From Meloidogyne chitwoodi (lineage: Eukaryota > Nematoda > Chromadorea > Rhabditida > Meloidogynidae): a stretch of 64,000 nucleotides of DNA. Numbering within the stretch: the first letter of the stretch is position 1; the number at the start of each line of letters is the position of its first letter. Under the pieces are notes generated by a model. The model made no database searches, had not been told where the DNA came from, and saw only the letters and a list, made by a program, of their open reading frames with translations. The translations under genes and the position numbers were made by a program. The stretch spans positions 806,001 to 870,000 of the forward strand of contig JACZZP010000013.1 in the NCBI GenBank assembly GCA_015183035.1, written 5' to 3'. Below are positions 48,601 to 62,679 of the stretch, piece after piece.

Positions 48601-51600
48601 CAAGCTGAGAACAAGCTTTTGAATTTTAAAAAGTAAAAGACAGAGGCGAGAAAAAAAAAATAAAAAAAAAGAAAAGTGAAATGACAAGTGAAAATGCTTC
48701 CAATAGGGGAGTAAAGGGACATTGAGATGAGCGAGGTTAAATAACGTCGTCATTTATTCGCGGTGAGACAGTCGAGATTAAAAGAGAGAGAAAAAGATAT
48801 TTTTAAGACTGAACTTTTATCGATATAAATATAATTAAAAATAAAGAAAAATAAGAAGCTAAGGGGATATACTGGGGAAAAGAGATTTATTTTGATTAAA
48901 ATTTTTAAAAAAGTAAACAAGTATTTAATTTTTTTAAACACTTTTTAATAACGTTTATAGAAAGATTTATTTTTTTTAAAAGAAATTTGATGCGTATTTT
49001 GTTGTTTTTTTATAGAAATTTTTTTTTTTGACATTTGTTATTTATTTTATTATTTAATATTAGGAAAGGTTAGTGATATTTTGATACCTGTTAATATTTT
49101 AATATTGACAAGTTAAATAAAAAAATTATTTAAAAATATTTTTTATTAAAAAATATTTTTCGCTTGAGTAAATTTAATAAAAAATTTACAAAAAAATAAT
49201 TGACTATTTTTATAATATCAAAGATTAAGTGTTTGCTTTTTTTAATATTTATTTAATTAATTTTAAATAAAATTGATACAATTTTATTTCTTATAAAAAA
49301 AGGATTACTTAAAATATTTAATAATGATAAAATTATTTAATTAATTAATGGCATTTATTACTTATTTATTCTCTAAGATTTCTCTAATATGTAATACTTT
49401 CTTGGGGTATTTATTCCCCCGCATGAATTAAATAATGCAAAATGATGAGAAAGAAACCTACATTTGGTGTAAATACATTTGGAAAATGTTCTTTTGTTTA
49501 AGCGGGGAAGAAGCTTTTCTTTTTATTTTTTGCTTTCTAAAATTCTCTTTGCTTTTTAAATATTCTGTGGGGGCGTGGTTGGATAAACGAAGAATTCTCT
49601 TTGCTTTGACTAGATTAAATTAATTATTTGCATTATCCCCTTGTGTGAATAAGGAAAGTAATTTTAGAAAAAGTGTGAAGGTGGATTAGAATATAGGGAA
49701 GAAGAGTATATTAAAAAAAAAGAATTTGTAGGAATTGAGTAAAAGAATTATTTGGCACTTTTACAAAAGTTTTTTTTTAAGAGGATTTTTATTTCATTTT
49801 TTTTGCTTCCTCAATTTTTAATTTTTTAATATATAAACATTTTATTTTTCCTTATTTTTATTTATAATTTGTGTCTTGTTCTCACTCATTTTTCTAGTGA
49901 TGTTTTATTTTTTCATATTTTGCTTATTTAACATTAGAATTTTTTATTGTGGACTGTGAAAATGATAAGTTTCTTGTTTACTTGAATGAATAAAAAACAA
50001 TTATGAGGCAAGATTGTTTTTTTTTTAAATAACTAAAAGTGCAACTAAAGAAGATTTGAACTTTAAAATTAATTTTTTTTTTGCAAAAAAATTTAAAATA
50101 GTTGAAATTTAACCTTTAAAAAATATTTTTGGGAAATTAAAAAATAAAACAAAAATTCATTAAATGAAATTGAAAGTAACTTTATCATTATTTTTAACGT
50201 CATTTTAATGTTTGAATGTAATTAATTATTATCGTCAATTGGAAAAAATAAATAAATGTTACTATTTTAGTCTTTTTTTAAAAGTAATTTTATTAATTTA
50301 AAAATAATATTGTTGCGTGTATTTCATTATTTGTATTGCACATTTTTATCCCAAGTTTGTAAATATATTGTGTTTTGAAGAAAAGATTAAACACCTTTTT
50401 TTAAATTCCAAAAGCTAGATTAATTTATTTTAAAAGGAAATTTAAGAAGAAATATTTTAAGAATTTTTATTTTATTTTAATTATAATAAAATAGAAAGAA
50501 TTGTATTCTCTTTCTCCAATTTATTCTACTTTTGGAATTAAATAAAATGGAATATATTTATGTTTTAAGGATATTTTTTTTTTAATAATTAATTTTTGAA
50601 ATAAATAGTAAAATTGTTTTTAGAATTTAAAAATAGTAAAAGGTAAAAAAGAGTACATATTATTTATTAATTCAAAGTAAGAAAAAAGAAAATAGTAAAT
50701 AATTTTTAAAAATTTGAATTTAATTTTAATTGCAAAAATAATATTTTAATTTATTAATAAATAAAAAAGAATTAATAAATTTTAATTTTCAACGTTTTTT
50801 TTTCCTATTTATCATTTTTAAATATTTTCTTAGAAAAAGAAATTAAAAAAAAAAAAGAAGAGGGGAGAAGCTTTTTTAAGCATCACTGACAATGAGCTGC
50901 CTTAGAAAATTAATTAGGAATATAAAAAAGTGCAAAATGATAGGGAAGGAGAAAATAAAATAAAAGGGTTTAATTAATAAAATTTATTATTATTTTTTTA
51001 ATTAAAAAAATATTTTTTTTTTAAAATTAATTTTTATATTTTTGTTCCTCCTACATTTTTTAATATTGCTCTTTAAAGGAAAGAGAACGTTGACCGCGTG
51101 CGCCGCTTTTAAAATATAAAAATTGACACCTAAAAGACCTATAAATATAATTACACTGATATTTATTTTTTTTTAAAATTATTCTTTTGTTCATCTATGA
51201 ATAATAAAAAGATTTTATTTAAATAATTGAGAAGAGAATAAATAAATATATATGCCTTTCACATAATACTGGAGAACATAAAATTTTTCTTCCTGGTGTT
51301 AATTAAGGTTGCACCTCCCTTAGCTTTTTACTTAAATATTCTGAAGGCTTTTACGCCTTTATATATATAAATATATATTTTTTATTTTAGTTAGTTATAG
51401 AAAAAATAAAATAAATGTTAAGGTTTAAAATGAGCTTTAGAATTTTTATGAAAAAATAGAGATAAAAGGACTAGTGAATAAACAATAATAAGATTTAGCA
51501 AATATATAAAAGAACAAGCATTTAATATATAAAAATAAATGAAGAAAGGGTGACGTTATATAAGAAAAATATTTAAAAAATAATTTTTTTTTTCAAAATT

Positions 51601-54600
51601 AAAAATATATGTTTTTGTATTTTTGTAAAATATAAATAAATATTTTTTAATAAAAAATAGAAGATATTATATATTTAAATAGTTTCTTTTGATGTTTATT
51701 TATAAAAATAATTTTTAAAGTTCTATTGGATGAATAAAAATTAATATAAAAAAAAAGTTGGCAATAAAAATTGTTTAAAAAATAAATAAAAAATAAATAT
51801 ATTTACATTTATTTCTCTTGTGGTTTGTAATTAAAATATATTAAATGAGGCAAAAAATAAAAATAAATAATAAATAAACTTTTGGTCTTTTAACTTTTTT
51901 TTAAATGTTTAATGTAAAGGCATGAGAGTTTTGTTTTATAACTCTCTAACCTTTTAGTAATTTATTACCAACTTTTTATTTTTAATTCTTCTTTTATCCC
52001 TCTCTTCTCTTCTTTTCTTTCTTTCTTTTCCTTAGCAATTAATTTTTATTTTAAATTTAAAATCCTCTTTTTTATAAATATCTCGTTTAATAATATAAAA
52101 TAATTGCAAAATGTTTGGCTTTAGTCTATCGAATAATTTGTGGATATTTAAAAAGAAAAAATAAAATAAAATATATTTTTGTTTTAATAATTTTATTTTT
52201 TTAAATAAAAAAGGGTTGTTCCCATAATTTTATGCTTTGGTTTCTTACCTTAAAACATTTTTATTTTTAACTTTTTTCTTTTGGCTAAATTAGAACCAAA
52301 CAATTTCTTAATTTTTTTCCACACCCACAACAAAATAATCTAAAAATGTTGCTTCTATTTTGGCCAGATTTTTATGTTTTGTTTATATTATGAGAAAAAT
52401 ATTCCAAAAAAGGTTTGGGAGGTTGCTAAATTTAGTTTACAATAAAAATGACAATTTTTAATATTTTTATAGACTAAAGATGTTATTTATTTTTTAATAT
52501 TAAATATAATAATTAATTATGAATTAAATTAAATTTAAATAAATATATTTAAGAATTATAAAAATTTTTTTTTAATTATTTAAATTTATATTATTATTAT
52601 TTTTATATTTTACTATTCATTAAATTAAATAAATAAATAAAAGGACTTTAATTTTTAATTAAAAATTAATTTTGAGTAATTCTTAGTATATGTACTCTTA
52701 GGAGATTTAAAATGAAAAATATATTTGTGCAATTAAAATTAAAAATTGTTTAAAAAAATTAATAAAAATATTTAAAATTAATAAAAAATAATAATTTTTA
52801 TTTATTTTTTAGCAAATTCAAGTCCAAATTGTTGATATTAAATCAATGGGTCCAAGGATTATTGTGTCAGATAGTCAGGAATCTGTTCATTTTTTGCGTT
52901 ACAAATCAAATGTTAGTTTTATTTTTATTTTTAATTTTTTTTAAAAATATTGGGGGAATATATATATTTAAATATATATAATTAAAATATAGAGAAAGTT
53001 ATTGGGAAAGTGTTGAGATTACATTTATTTTAAACAAAAAATAATATTTTAAAAATAATAATACATTTTTCAAAAATAATTAATATTCTGAGAATTATCA
53101 TATCCCCTATTTATTAAAAGAACATAAACAAGTACATGCGGTTATTAAAAGTCAATTTATTTATTCCACCGCCCCCTCTCCTTTTAAATAAAATAAAACA
53201 CAAAAAAAACAGAAAGCAATATTAGAAGAAAAATATAATTTATTTTATAATAATGTTTAAAAAATTTGTGGTTAAAGTAAAAAGCCTTCGATTCAATAAA
53301 AGTACATGGTAAGGGAACCGATGCCAATTTTAAAAGTTTCCAGTCTAACAAAAAAAAAAAGTTGGTCGTCTGGTGACGGGCGGATGTTAACATAGAGGGG
53401 GAATAAATAAACTTATTTTTTCCTTTTCCTTTTAAATGTTGGTAGAAAAGAAAATAAAAATAAATTGAATTGGGGATTTTGGGTAATAAGTATAATGTTA
53501 TTTATTTATTTATTTTAAATAAATGTTCTTTTTTTTAAAAAATATAATTAAATTTTAAAGATTATAAGAAAAGAATTATATTTTTTTAAAAATAATTAGT
53601 AAAAGAAAGAGAATTATTTAAAAATAAAAATATGTGAGATGCTTGTTTAAGCTTAATTTAGAAAATATTAAAAAGAGAAGTCATTAAAATAAAGTAACAA
53701 CCTTAACTACACTTCTCTTATTAGGTGTTTGAATGGTTGCCAACCTAAGAAAAGATTTTTTATTTTTTTTTTCACGTGTGTAAAAAATGACTTTAGAATA
53801 TATTTATGTGGCCATAAATAGAGTTATCTTTTTTTTTCAAAGAATAAAATAAACTTGGAAAAATTAAAAATAAATATAGGTATTTAAAAGAAAAACTCAG
53901 AGATTAAAAGAGAAGTTAAATTTAAAGAAAAGTTTTTTTAAGTAATTTGTAAAATAAATAAATTAAAAAAAATATATATAATTATTAGGTATTTGTTAAA
54001 AATTAATTTTTTAAATAATATTATTTAATTTTAAAAAGCTATTAATAATCCTTTTAAAAGCTTTTTCTCTTATCCTTTTTTAAAAAAGCTTTTTTTGTTC
54101 ATTTTCTTTTTTTGGTTTATTCCCTCCTTCATTATTTTTTAATTTTGAATAAATAAATAACTAAAAATGACGCCTTTGGGAATAAAAAACATTTTTAAAT
54201 AATATTTATTTTGTTTATTTATTTTAAAAAGTATTATTAATGGTAAAAATGAGAAAGGGATTTTTTTTAAATAATTTAAATATATTTTGTTTTATTTAAG
54301 TAAAATTTTAAGAAAAATAATTTTTTTTTAAATTAAATTAATTTTAAATAATATTAAAAAAAAAAAGAATTTTCTGTACTATAAATATTTTTCTAAATTT
54401 AGAATATAATAAATAATTATTAAATGTTAAAACAAACACATATTCTCACTAATATATTTATTTATTTATTTTTAAAAATACATAAATATATTTTATAGTT
54501 TAAAAATTATTTTTTTTTTTCTTATTTTTTGTTAATGGAATTGAGAAGAATAATTTTTACTTAAAGAGAAGATTTTACTATTTTTTAGATTTTTTGTTAG

Positions 54601-57600
54601 TTTGGTTTATTTTTGTGTTTGTCTTTTTAGGTGTATTTTAAATTATTTTATTTATTTTTTTTAACATTTTTTTTAATTTTTTATTTTAGTTTTATTATTT
54701 TTAACTAATTATTTTAGTTTAAAGTATTTTTTCCATTATTTAAAGAATTTAAAAAGAAATTGGTCCTTTTACATTTTAAATAAAATTAGCCTAAAAATAT
54801 ATTTTCAAAATAGGTATACCAATAATTTAAAGAAATTAACCTTTTTTTGTACTTAAATAAAAAAAGTTTATTTTCCCGAAAATTCAATTGCGTGAGTTAT
54901 GCTTGGCTAAATTAAATTTAAAAAAGAAAAAGAAGAGACTTTTTTGTTAAATTAAATTACTACCGGAAATAAATAAATAAAAATAAATTTATTTTTATTT
55001 TTAAAATTAAAAACAAATAAAATTAAAAATTAGAATTTAAAAATAATTAAAAATTATTTTTAATTATTTTATTCTATTTTTAATTTAGAAAAATATTTTT
55101 TTTTAAAAGAATTTATATTTAAAATAGGTATTTTTTAATGAGTATTAAATTTCATCATTAAAAAGAAAAGAAAAATAATTGTTGCTAAAAATACTAAAAT
55201 GGAAATAAATTTTTCTTAAATTTATTTTTTTAGTCTATTTATTTTACTTTGGATGACTGAAAAAAATTATTTTTATTTCTATATATGGCACACAAAAAGT
55301 TTTGTAAAATTATATTTCTTTTTTAATTTTCTTTATTTTAGTAAGAGGATAATTAGAATAATTTGAGAGAATAATAATAATAAAAAATATTATTTTTTTA
55401 AAAATAATAATATTAAATGACTCTATTAAATATAAAAAATAAATTTTAAAAATTAAAAAACAAATAATTGTTGCTTAAAAAAATAAAATAAAAATTAAGA
55501 TTAAATTGAAACCTTAAATTAAAAAATAAAATTTCTAAATTTTATTTTTAAATGTTTAAGAAAATAATTATTTTTTTAATTTTGACTTTCCTTTTTTTAG
55601 AAATTATATTTTATTTATATTTTAAGAAAATTAAATATAAATTAAATAAATAAAAAAAATAAATATATCCAATTTCTTTAAAAAATGTAGCAGAAAATAA
55701 ATTAAAAAAAAATTAATTAAGTAAATGCTTTAAATAAATAAATGCGCGAAAAAATTAATTAAAAAATATAATTAATATTTATATAAATAGAAACATTAAA
55801 AAAATTAAATTTAAATTTTATTTATTTATTTTTGGGTTATTTTAATAGTAATTTAATCAAAATTTAATTTTTATTTATTTTTAAAAATAATTTAATTTAT
55901 TTTAAAATTTTCTATTTTTAGAATAAATAAATTCTATAAATATTTTTAAAAATAATATATTTTTGCATATTTAATATTTTATAAAAATTATAAAAAAATA
56001 TTTTGGAAAAAAAGAATTTTTTTTTAGTAAATATTTATATTTGTTTGGGGAAATGTTAAAAATATGAAAATATTTTTTATTATTTTTCCTATATTTATTG
56101 TAAAATATATTTATTGGTCAGGATAGAATTTTAAATTTTTTTTGTGATTTTTATAAAAATATATTTATTTTTATTAGTTTGTTTTATGAACATTTTATTT
56201 TTATAAAAAATGTTAGGGTAAACCTTAAGGCTTTTATTGACATTTCGTATTTTATTTTATTTTTATAAATATATCCATCATTCATTCATCTATTTTAAAA
56301 TATATAAAAAAATATTTAAAAAGTTTTTAAAAAATATTTGTTTATGCTTTTGCTTGAAATGGTTTTATTATTATTATTATATTATGCCTTAGGGTATATA
56401 CCCCTTTTTTAATAAAATATTTTAAAGAAATATTTAAAAATAATTTTTAAAAATATTTAAAAATTCTTCTAAGCAAATTAATTAATTTTTAAAGTTTTAT
56501 AAATTAAAGTTTATAATATAGAGAGAGAGAGGAATATTTAAATAAATATTTCTTTAAAAATTTAATTAATTATTTTATTTATTATTTGCGTGTTCATAAA
56601 AATCTTATTTTTCTTTTTAAACATTTTTTTCTATTTTTAGATATTTTTTAGTAGTTTTTTAAAATAAAATACAAAAATAAAATTAATTTGCTGATTTTAT
56701 TTATTTTTAGTTTAAATTTGCATTTTTTTATTGAATTTATTTTTCAAAAATATTTTAAATTTATTTTCATATATTCATGGCTAAAAAATTAAATAAATAA
56801 ATAAATAAAAATGAAAGAAAAAAATAAAGAAATGATTAAAAATAAATTAAATATTATTTTAAGTAAAAAAAAATATATATTTATTTAAATTTCAGGAAAA
56901 TCAATTAGTTATTTTTTGTGATGAAACAACTCCTCGTTATATAACTTCAATATGTTTATTAGATTATGATACTGTTGCTTGTGCTGATCGTTTTGGGAGT
57001 ATAGCTATTGTAATTTAATTAATTTAAATAATTAATTTAAATAATTAATTTAAATAATTAATTTAAATAATTAATTTAAATAATTAATTTAAATAATTAA
57101 TTTAAATAATTAATTTAAATAATTAATTTAAATAATTAATTTAAATAATTAATTTAAATAATTAATTTAAATAATTAATTTAAATAATTAATTTAAATAA
57201 TTAATTTAAATAATTAATTTAAATAATTAATTTAAATAATTAATTTAAATAATTAATTTAAATAATTAATTTAAATAATTAATTTAAATAATTAATTTAA
57301 ATAATTAATTTAAATAATTAATTTAAATAATTAATTTAAAGCTTCGTTTACCTAAAAATTTGGTTGAAGAAGTTCAGGAAGATCCAACAGGTGTTAGGGC
57401 TCTTTGGGACAGAGCTAATATGAATGGAGCTTCACAAAAAGTTTTTTTTTAAATTAATTTTTTTTTAATTTTTATTTTAAAGTTGGAATTAATTTCACAT
57501 TTTTATATTGGAGATTTAGTTACAAAATTACATAAAACAAGTATTGTACCTGGTTCAGATGATTCTCTAATTTATACAACAATTTCTGGTTCAATTGGAA

Positions 57601-58222
57601 TGCTTGTTCCTTTTATTTCTAGAGATGTTTTAATTAATTAATTTAATTTTATTTAATTTTATTTATTTTAAGGAATTTGAATTTTTTCAAACACTTGAAA
57701 TGCATTTACGTGTTGAAAATCCACCTCTTTCTGGTCGCGATCATTTGGCTTATCGGTCATTTTATGCTCCGTGCAAGGTTTTTTATTTTATTTTTTTTAT
57801 TAAAAAACAACTAAAATTAAATTGAAATTATTTTTTTATTAAATAAAAAAATTAAATTTAAAATTGTTAAAAGGTTATTTATAAAATTAAATTTCTCTTT
57901 TGTCTATTTAATTATTTGTTTGATAAGAAAATCATGCGATATTGACATAATTTTTTATTTAAAAATATTTTATAGTCTGCGTAGTTAAAAAAGGGGGAGA
58001 ATTTTATTTGTGTAATTATTTCCCAAATTTCATCATTTTATTTTTTTATTTTTGAGAAAATTAATAAATATATTTTATTAGCAAGTTGTTGATGGAGATT
58101 TATGTGAACAATTTTCTACACTTGAAACAGGAAAACAGAGAGAAATTGCTTCAACTCTTGGTTTACAAACTGGAGTTGTTGTTAAAAAATTAGAAGATTT
58201 AAGAACACGATACGCTTTTTAA
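39654..58222 (+). CDS. teg-4: Splicing factor 3B subunit 3 (SF3B3/SAP130)
   Basis: U2 snRNP SF3b component. Starts [20 protein letters not shown] and follows SF3B3 to the end: [112 protein letters not shown]. At KCENR (43802) the exon ends. The next exon, 52813, continues [20 protein letters not shown] with exactly the family spacing. Then [18 protein letters not shown] (56896), [17 protein letters not shown] (57342) and the final [12 protein letters not shown]. It contains three unusual introns: 43803-52812 (9.0 kb, with an antisense GPCR gene), 52912-56895 (4.0 kb) and 57010-57341 (a repeat). All other introns are about 40-150 bp. The frame is complete. C. elegans orthologue by family: TEG-4. 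Confidence 0.95.
43803..52812 (+). other. Giant SF3B3 intron hosting another gene
   Basis: 9,010 bp between donor GTGGGT and acceptor TTTTTTAG. Contains the GPCR gene at 44315-47056 on the other strand. The rest (47136-52812) is extremely A/T-rich, with some G/A-rich patches around 48480-48740 and 49660-49720. A 111-codon plus-strand frame at 47596-47931 has no ATG start and no recognisable content. Confidence 0.85.
44315..47056 (-). CDS. Biogenic-amine-type class A GPCR, nested in the SF3B3 intron
   Basis: Starts [16 protein letters not shown]; an in-frame extension back to an acceptor at 47135 is open, so an upstream exon may exist. Seven membrane segments can be read. TM1 ends [14 protein letters not shown]2 is [22 protein letters not shown]3 is [18 protein letters not shown] with the amine-binding Asp (TIDIW), then [11 protein letters not shown] (DRY). 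TM5 is [22 protein letters not shown]6 is [21 protein letters not shown]7 is [20 protein letters not shown] (NPxxY, with an intron between NP and VIY). The third loop is very long, Ser/Asn/Gln-rich and spread over several exons; basic [12 protein letters not shown] and [13 protein letters not shown] precede TM6. The tail ends [11 protein letters not shown]. The Asp, DRY and CW motifs indicate an amine receptor (dopamine, octopamine/tyramine or serotonin class); the subtype is unclear. TM6 has CWLGF instead of the usual CWxPF. Confidence 0.88.
52912..56895 (+). other. 4.0-kb gene-free SF3B3 intron
   Basis: Almost pure A/T with long A and T runs, between donor GTTAGT and acceptor TTTCAG. I see no exon, RNA gene or clear repeat family. 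Confidence 0.75.
57013..57338. repeat. Pure-AT 13-bp minisatellite filling an SF3B3 intron
   Basis: About 25 copies of TAATTAATTTAAA with no visible variation. The array takes up almost the whole intron 57010-57341: GT at its left edge and AAAG at its right edge are nearly all that is not repeat. It has no G or C. Confidence 0.96.
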
Positions 58223-58574
58223 TTTATTTTTGTTTTTCTTTTTTTGTTTTATTTTTTTAAATTGGCCCTCATATTTTTTCAATGATCTTAAAATATTAAA
58301 AAAAAAGTTGGAATTTATTTTATTTTTAAATTATAATTGTTTTTTTAATATTTTTATTTTTTTTTCCAGTTTTATTTATATTTAAAAAATATTTTAGATT
58401 AATTTCCAAGATTAATTAATTATTTTTGAATGAATGATCATTTCCAGTTTATTATTTAGTTATATCCTAAATTACTTTGAATTTTCTCATTTTTATTTTT
58501 TTTAATGAAAATAATTTAAAAAAAAATAAAAATTATTTTAAGAATTAAAAATAATAATTTATAAATAAAATAAA
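58223..58574. other. Intergenic
   Basis: A/T-rich spacer between SF3B3 and the AHCY gene. Nothing recognised. Confidence 0.6.
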
Positions 58575-60545
<1,971 letters not shown>

Positions 60546-60836
60546 TTTTCTGAATAAAAGAGAATTGAGTTTGAAAATAATTATTGGATATGTTTTTGAG
60601 TAGGATTTTCTACGGGATTTTATATAATAATTTAAAAAATTATTAATTTTGGAATTATTTTGTTAATTTAATGTTAAAATTAAATAAATTATATACTGAA
60701 TTTTTTTAAATTAATTATCACAATTTTTAAATTAATTAACATTATAATCTTTGTTTCTTCTCTTTTCTATTGATTATGAGTTCTACATAGCAAAGAAAAG
60801 GAAACAATAAATATATTTTTCACTCTTTCAATATGT
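60546..60836. other. Intergenic before the tRNA
   Basis: A/T-rich spacer. Nothing recognised. Confidence 0.6.
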
Positions 60837-60943
60837 GCAGGGATGGCCGAGTGGTCTAAGGCGCCAGACTCAAGCAATGCTTGCCCAGGTTCGGGTCTTC
60901 TGGTGGGCGTATGCCCTCGTGGGTTCGAATCCCACTTCCTGCA
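60837..60943 (+). tRNA. tRNA-Leu (anticodon CAA) with a 23-nt intron
   Basis: The acceptor stem GCAGGGA pairs with TTCCTGC. The A box is TGGCCGAGTGG and the B box GGTTCGAATCC. The anticodon stem CCAGA/TCTGG closes a loop with CAA at 60871-60873. Bases 60875-60897 interrupt the loop after position 37, the canonical tRNA-intron site. The long variable arm (GGGCGTATGCCC hairpin) is the type II form of leucine tRNAs, and the T-arm GTGGGTTCGAATCCCAC is perfect. A T-run follows as the pol III terminator. No CCA is encoded. Confidence 0.96.
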
Positions 60944-61492
60944 ATAATTTTTTTTCTTTGTTTATAATAAATTATTTTTCCATATAAAAAATAAGTATAT
61001 TTATTGCTTATTGTTATCGATATTTAAATTTATATTTTAATATTTAAAAAAAAATAAGTATCTCATCGTATAAACCAGGGATCCTGCCGACAAAAAATCA
61101 ATTCCCGATTTTCGGGAATCGGGAATTCCCGAAATTTTTCAATTCCCGATTTTCGTGAATCGGGAATTCCCGAAAATTTTCAATTCCCGATTTTCGTGAA
61201 TCGGGAATTCCCGAAAATTTTCAATTCCCGATTTTCGTGAATCGGGAATTCCCGACCCAAAAATCGTCGGGAATTCCCGATTTTCGGGAATCGGGAATCG
61301 GGTCGGCAGGATCCCTGGTATAAACCTTTCAATATAAACACCATCGAGTATAAAAACCTTCAAAATATGAAGTTAATTAATTCATTAGTATTTCTAGAAA
61401 TTCAGTTCCTCTTCTATGTGAGTTTATTTGTTTTATTAAATTAACTTTATTTTTTTTTTCAGCGTTAACAACAAACTTTTGTCAACTCAAAC
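60944..61492. other. Intergenic with MITE and trans-splice signal
   Basis: Contains the MITE at 61076-61317. A long T-run ending TTTTTTCAG at about 61461 probably serves as the trans-splice acceptor of the downstream membrane-protein gene. Confidence 0.6.
61076..61317. mobile_element. hAT-type MITE with internal palindromic tandem
   Basis: The 16-bp perfect inverted repeats are CAGGGATCCTGCCGAC, with hAT-like CAGGG termini. Both sides carry GTATAAAC (61068-61075 and 61318-61325), an 8-bp duplication. The interior is about four units of a 41-bp repeat built from AATTCCCGATT and its reverse complement around GGGAATTCCC, so the element is a string of palindromes. No transposase. It is inserted 132 bp after the tRNA. 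Confidence 0.92.
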
Positions 61493-62679
61493 ATGGCCTC
61501 CTCCACAGTCATTGTTGCTGAAACACCGCCAATAGTTTTTAAGGAGCTTTCTGCTGATTATACAGAGCTGTTAGGAACAACTATGTTGGCAATCATGGAT
61601 AGTATCGAACAGACTCGACGACGGGCTCGGCAAAAATATCTGGACATCAAAGAGTTCTGTGAGGGTAATGAGCAGACGAAGAAAATAGTAAGGAATTGAG
61701 TGAAATGATTAAAAATATTTTTTATTTTCTACAGGTGAGTGAGGCGTTATGGAATAAGTCTGATATGCAGGAAAGCAATGATCGAGTTGTTATGCAGGAA
61801 ATATATTTTAGTAAGAGAGCAATTAAATAATTAATTAATTAATTAATTAGGTCTGACGGTAATGATCTTCTCTCTAACTCTTGGGACTCTTGTTGGTAAC
61901 CTCTGGACAGAGCTTGATTGGCTTCCTCAGCTTGGCATTTTCCATTCTCTAGTTGGGATTGGTATAATTCTATTCCGTATTTGGGATATGCTTTGTCAAT
62001 GTCCTTCTGATCCAAAAGAGCGTGTTCATCGTTCTCGTCTCTTCATTGCTTTGTTTGCTTTGGGTTTTTGCCTTGGTCGTTTGTGTAGTTATTTCTTACC
62101 AGTAATTGCACCAAGAATGTTTGCTCCGTTCGTGATTGCTATTTTGGTAAATTTAAATTAAAAAAAAATATTTTCCTTTAATAATTTTTAATTTAGATTG
62201 ACAAAAAGTTTATGCGTACTGGTCGTATTGAATTCTTCTTAACCCTTGCTGCATTAGTTGGTGGATTAAGTTGGATTATTCTGTTTGTGTTCGGACAGAC
62301 GCATTTTGTTGAACTCCTTTTTTTGTTTCTTGTAATTACCATCAAAATTGGATTTTTCTATGGACATTTCCAAGTAAATAAATTTAAATATTTTTTTTAA
62401 ATATATTTATTTATTTTTTAGTTGATCTATCATGTTCAATGTGCTCATTCGGAAGAACTTCGAAAGGCAGCAATTGAAATATCAAAAGAGGACAATAAAG
62501 CAAAAGAGACTTCAAATCAGCCTCCAAAGGGTGGATGTTGTAGTGGAGATGGCAATAATATTAATAATGAAGAGGAAGAAAAGAAGATTGGAATTGATCA
62601 ATGGAAATGTATTAGTCACTTCTCATATATTCTGGTATCTGTCATTGGGGACACTATAATGGCTTTTCTTCTAGGATAA
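61493..62679 (+). CDS. Divergent Bax-inhibitor-1 / TMBIM-like membrane protein
   Basis: Starts MASSTVIVAETPPIVFKE after a strong acceptor. A soluble N-terminal region (EALWNKSDMQESNDRVVMQE) leads to about six hydrophobic segments: IYFSLTVMIFSLTLGTLVGN, LGIFHSLVGIGIILFRIWDM, LFIALFALGFCLGRLCSYF, APRMFAPFVIAIL, FLTLAALVGGLSWIILFVFG, VELLFLFLVITIKIGFF. A hydrophilic Lys/Glu insertion with GGCCSGDGN follows, then CISHFSYILVSVIGDTIMAF. The order of segments, the QLIYHVQCAHSEE stretch after the sixth and the W-x-C-I motif align loosely with TMBIM6 (QLIIEKAE, WHCIDLF), an ER calcium-leak and stress protein. The insertion replaces a shorter loop in BI-1. A nematode-specific protein is the alternative. 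Confidence 0.55.

Noticed and set aside
61139..61363. Minus-strand frame in the GGGAATTCCC region
   Set aside because: Translation of the MITE's internal palindromic repeats.
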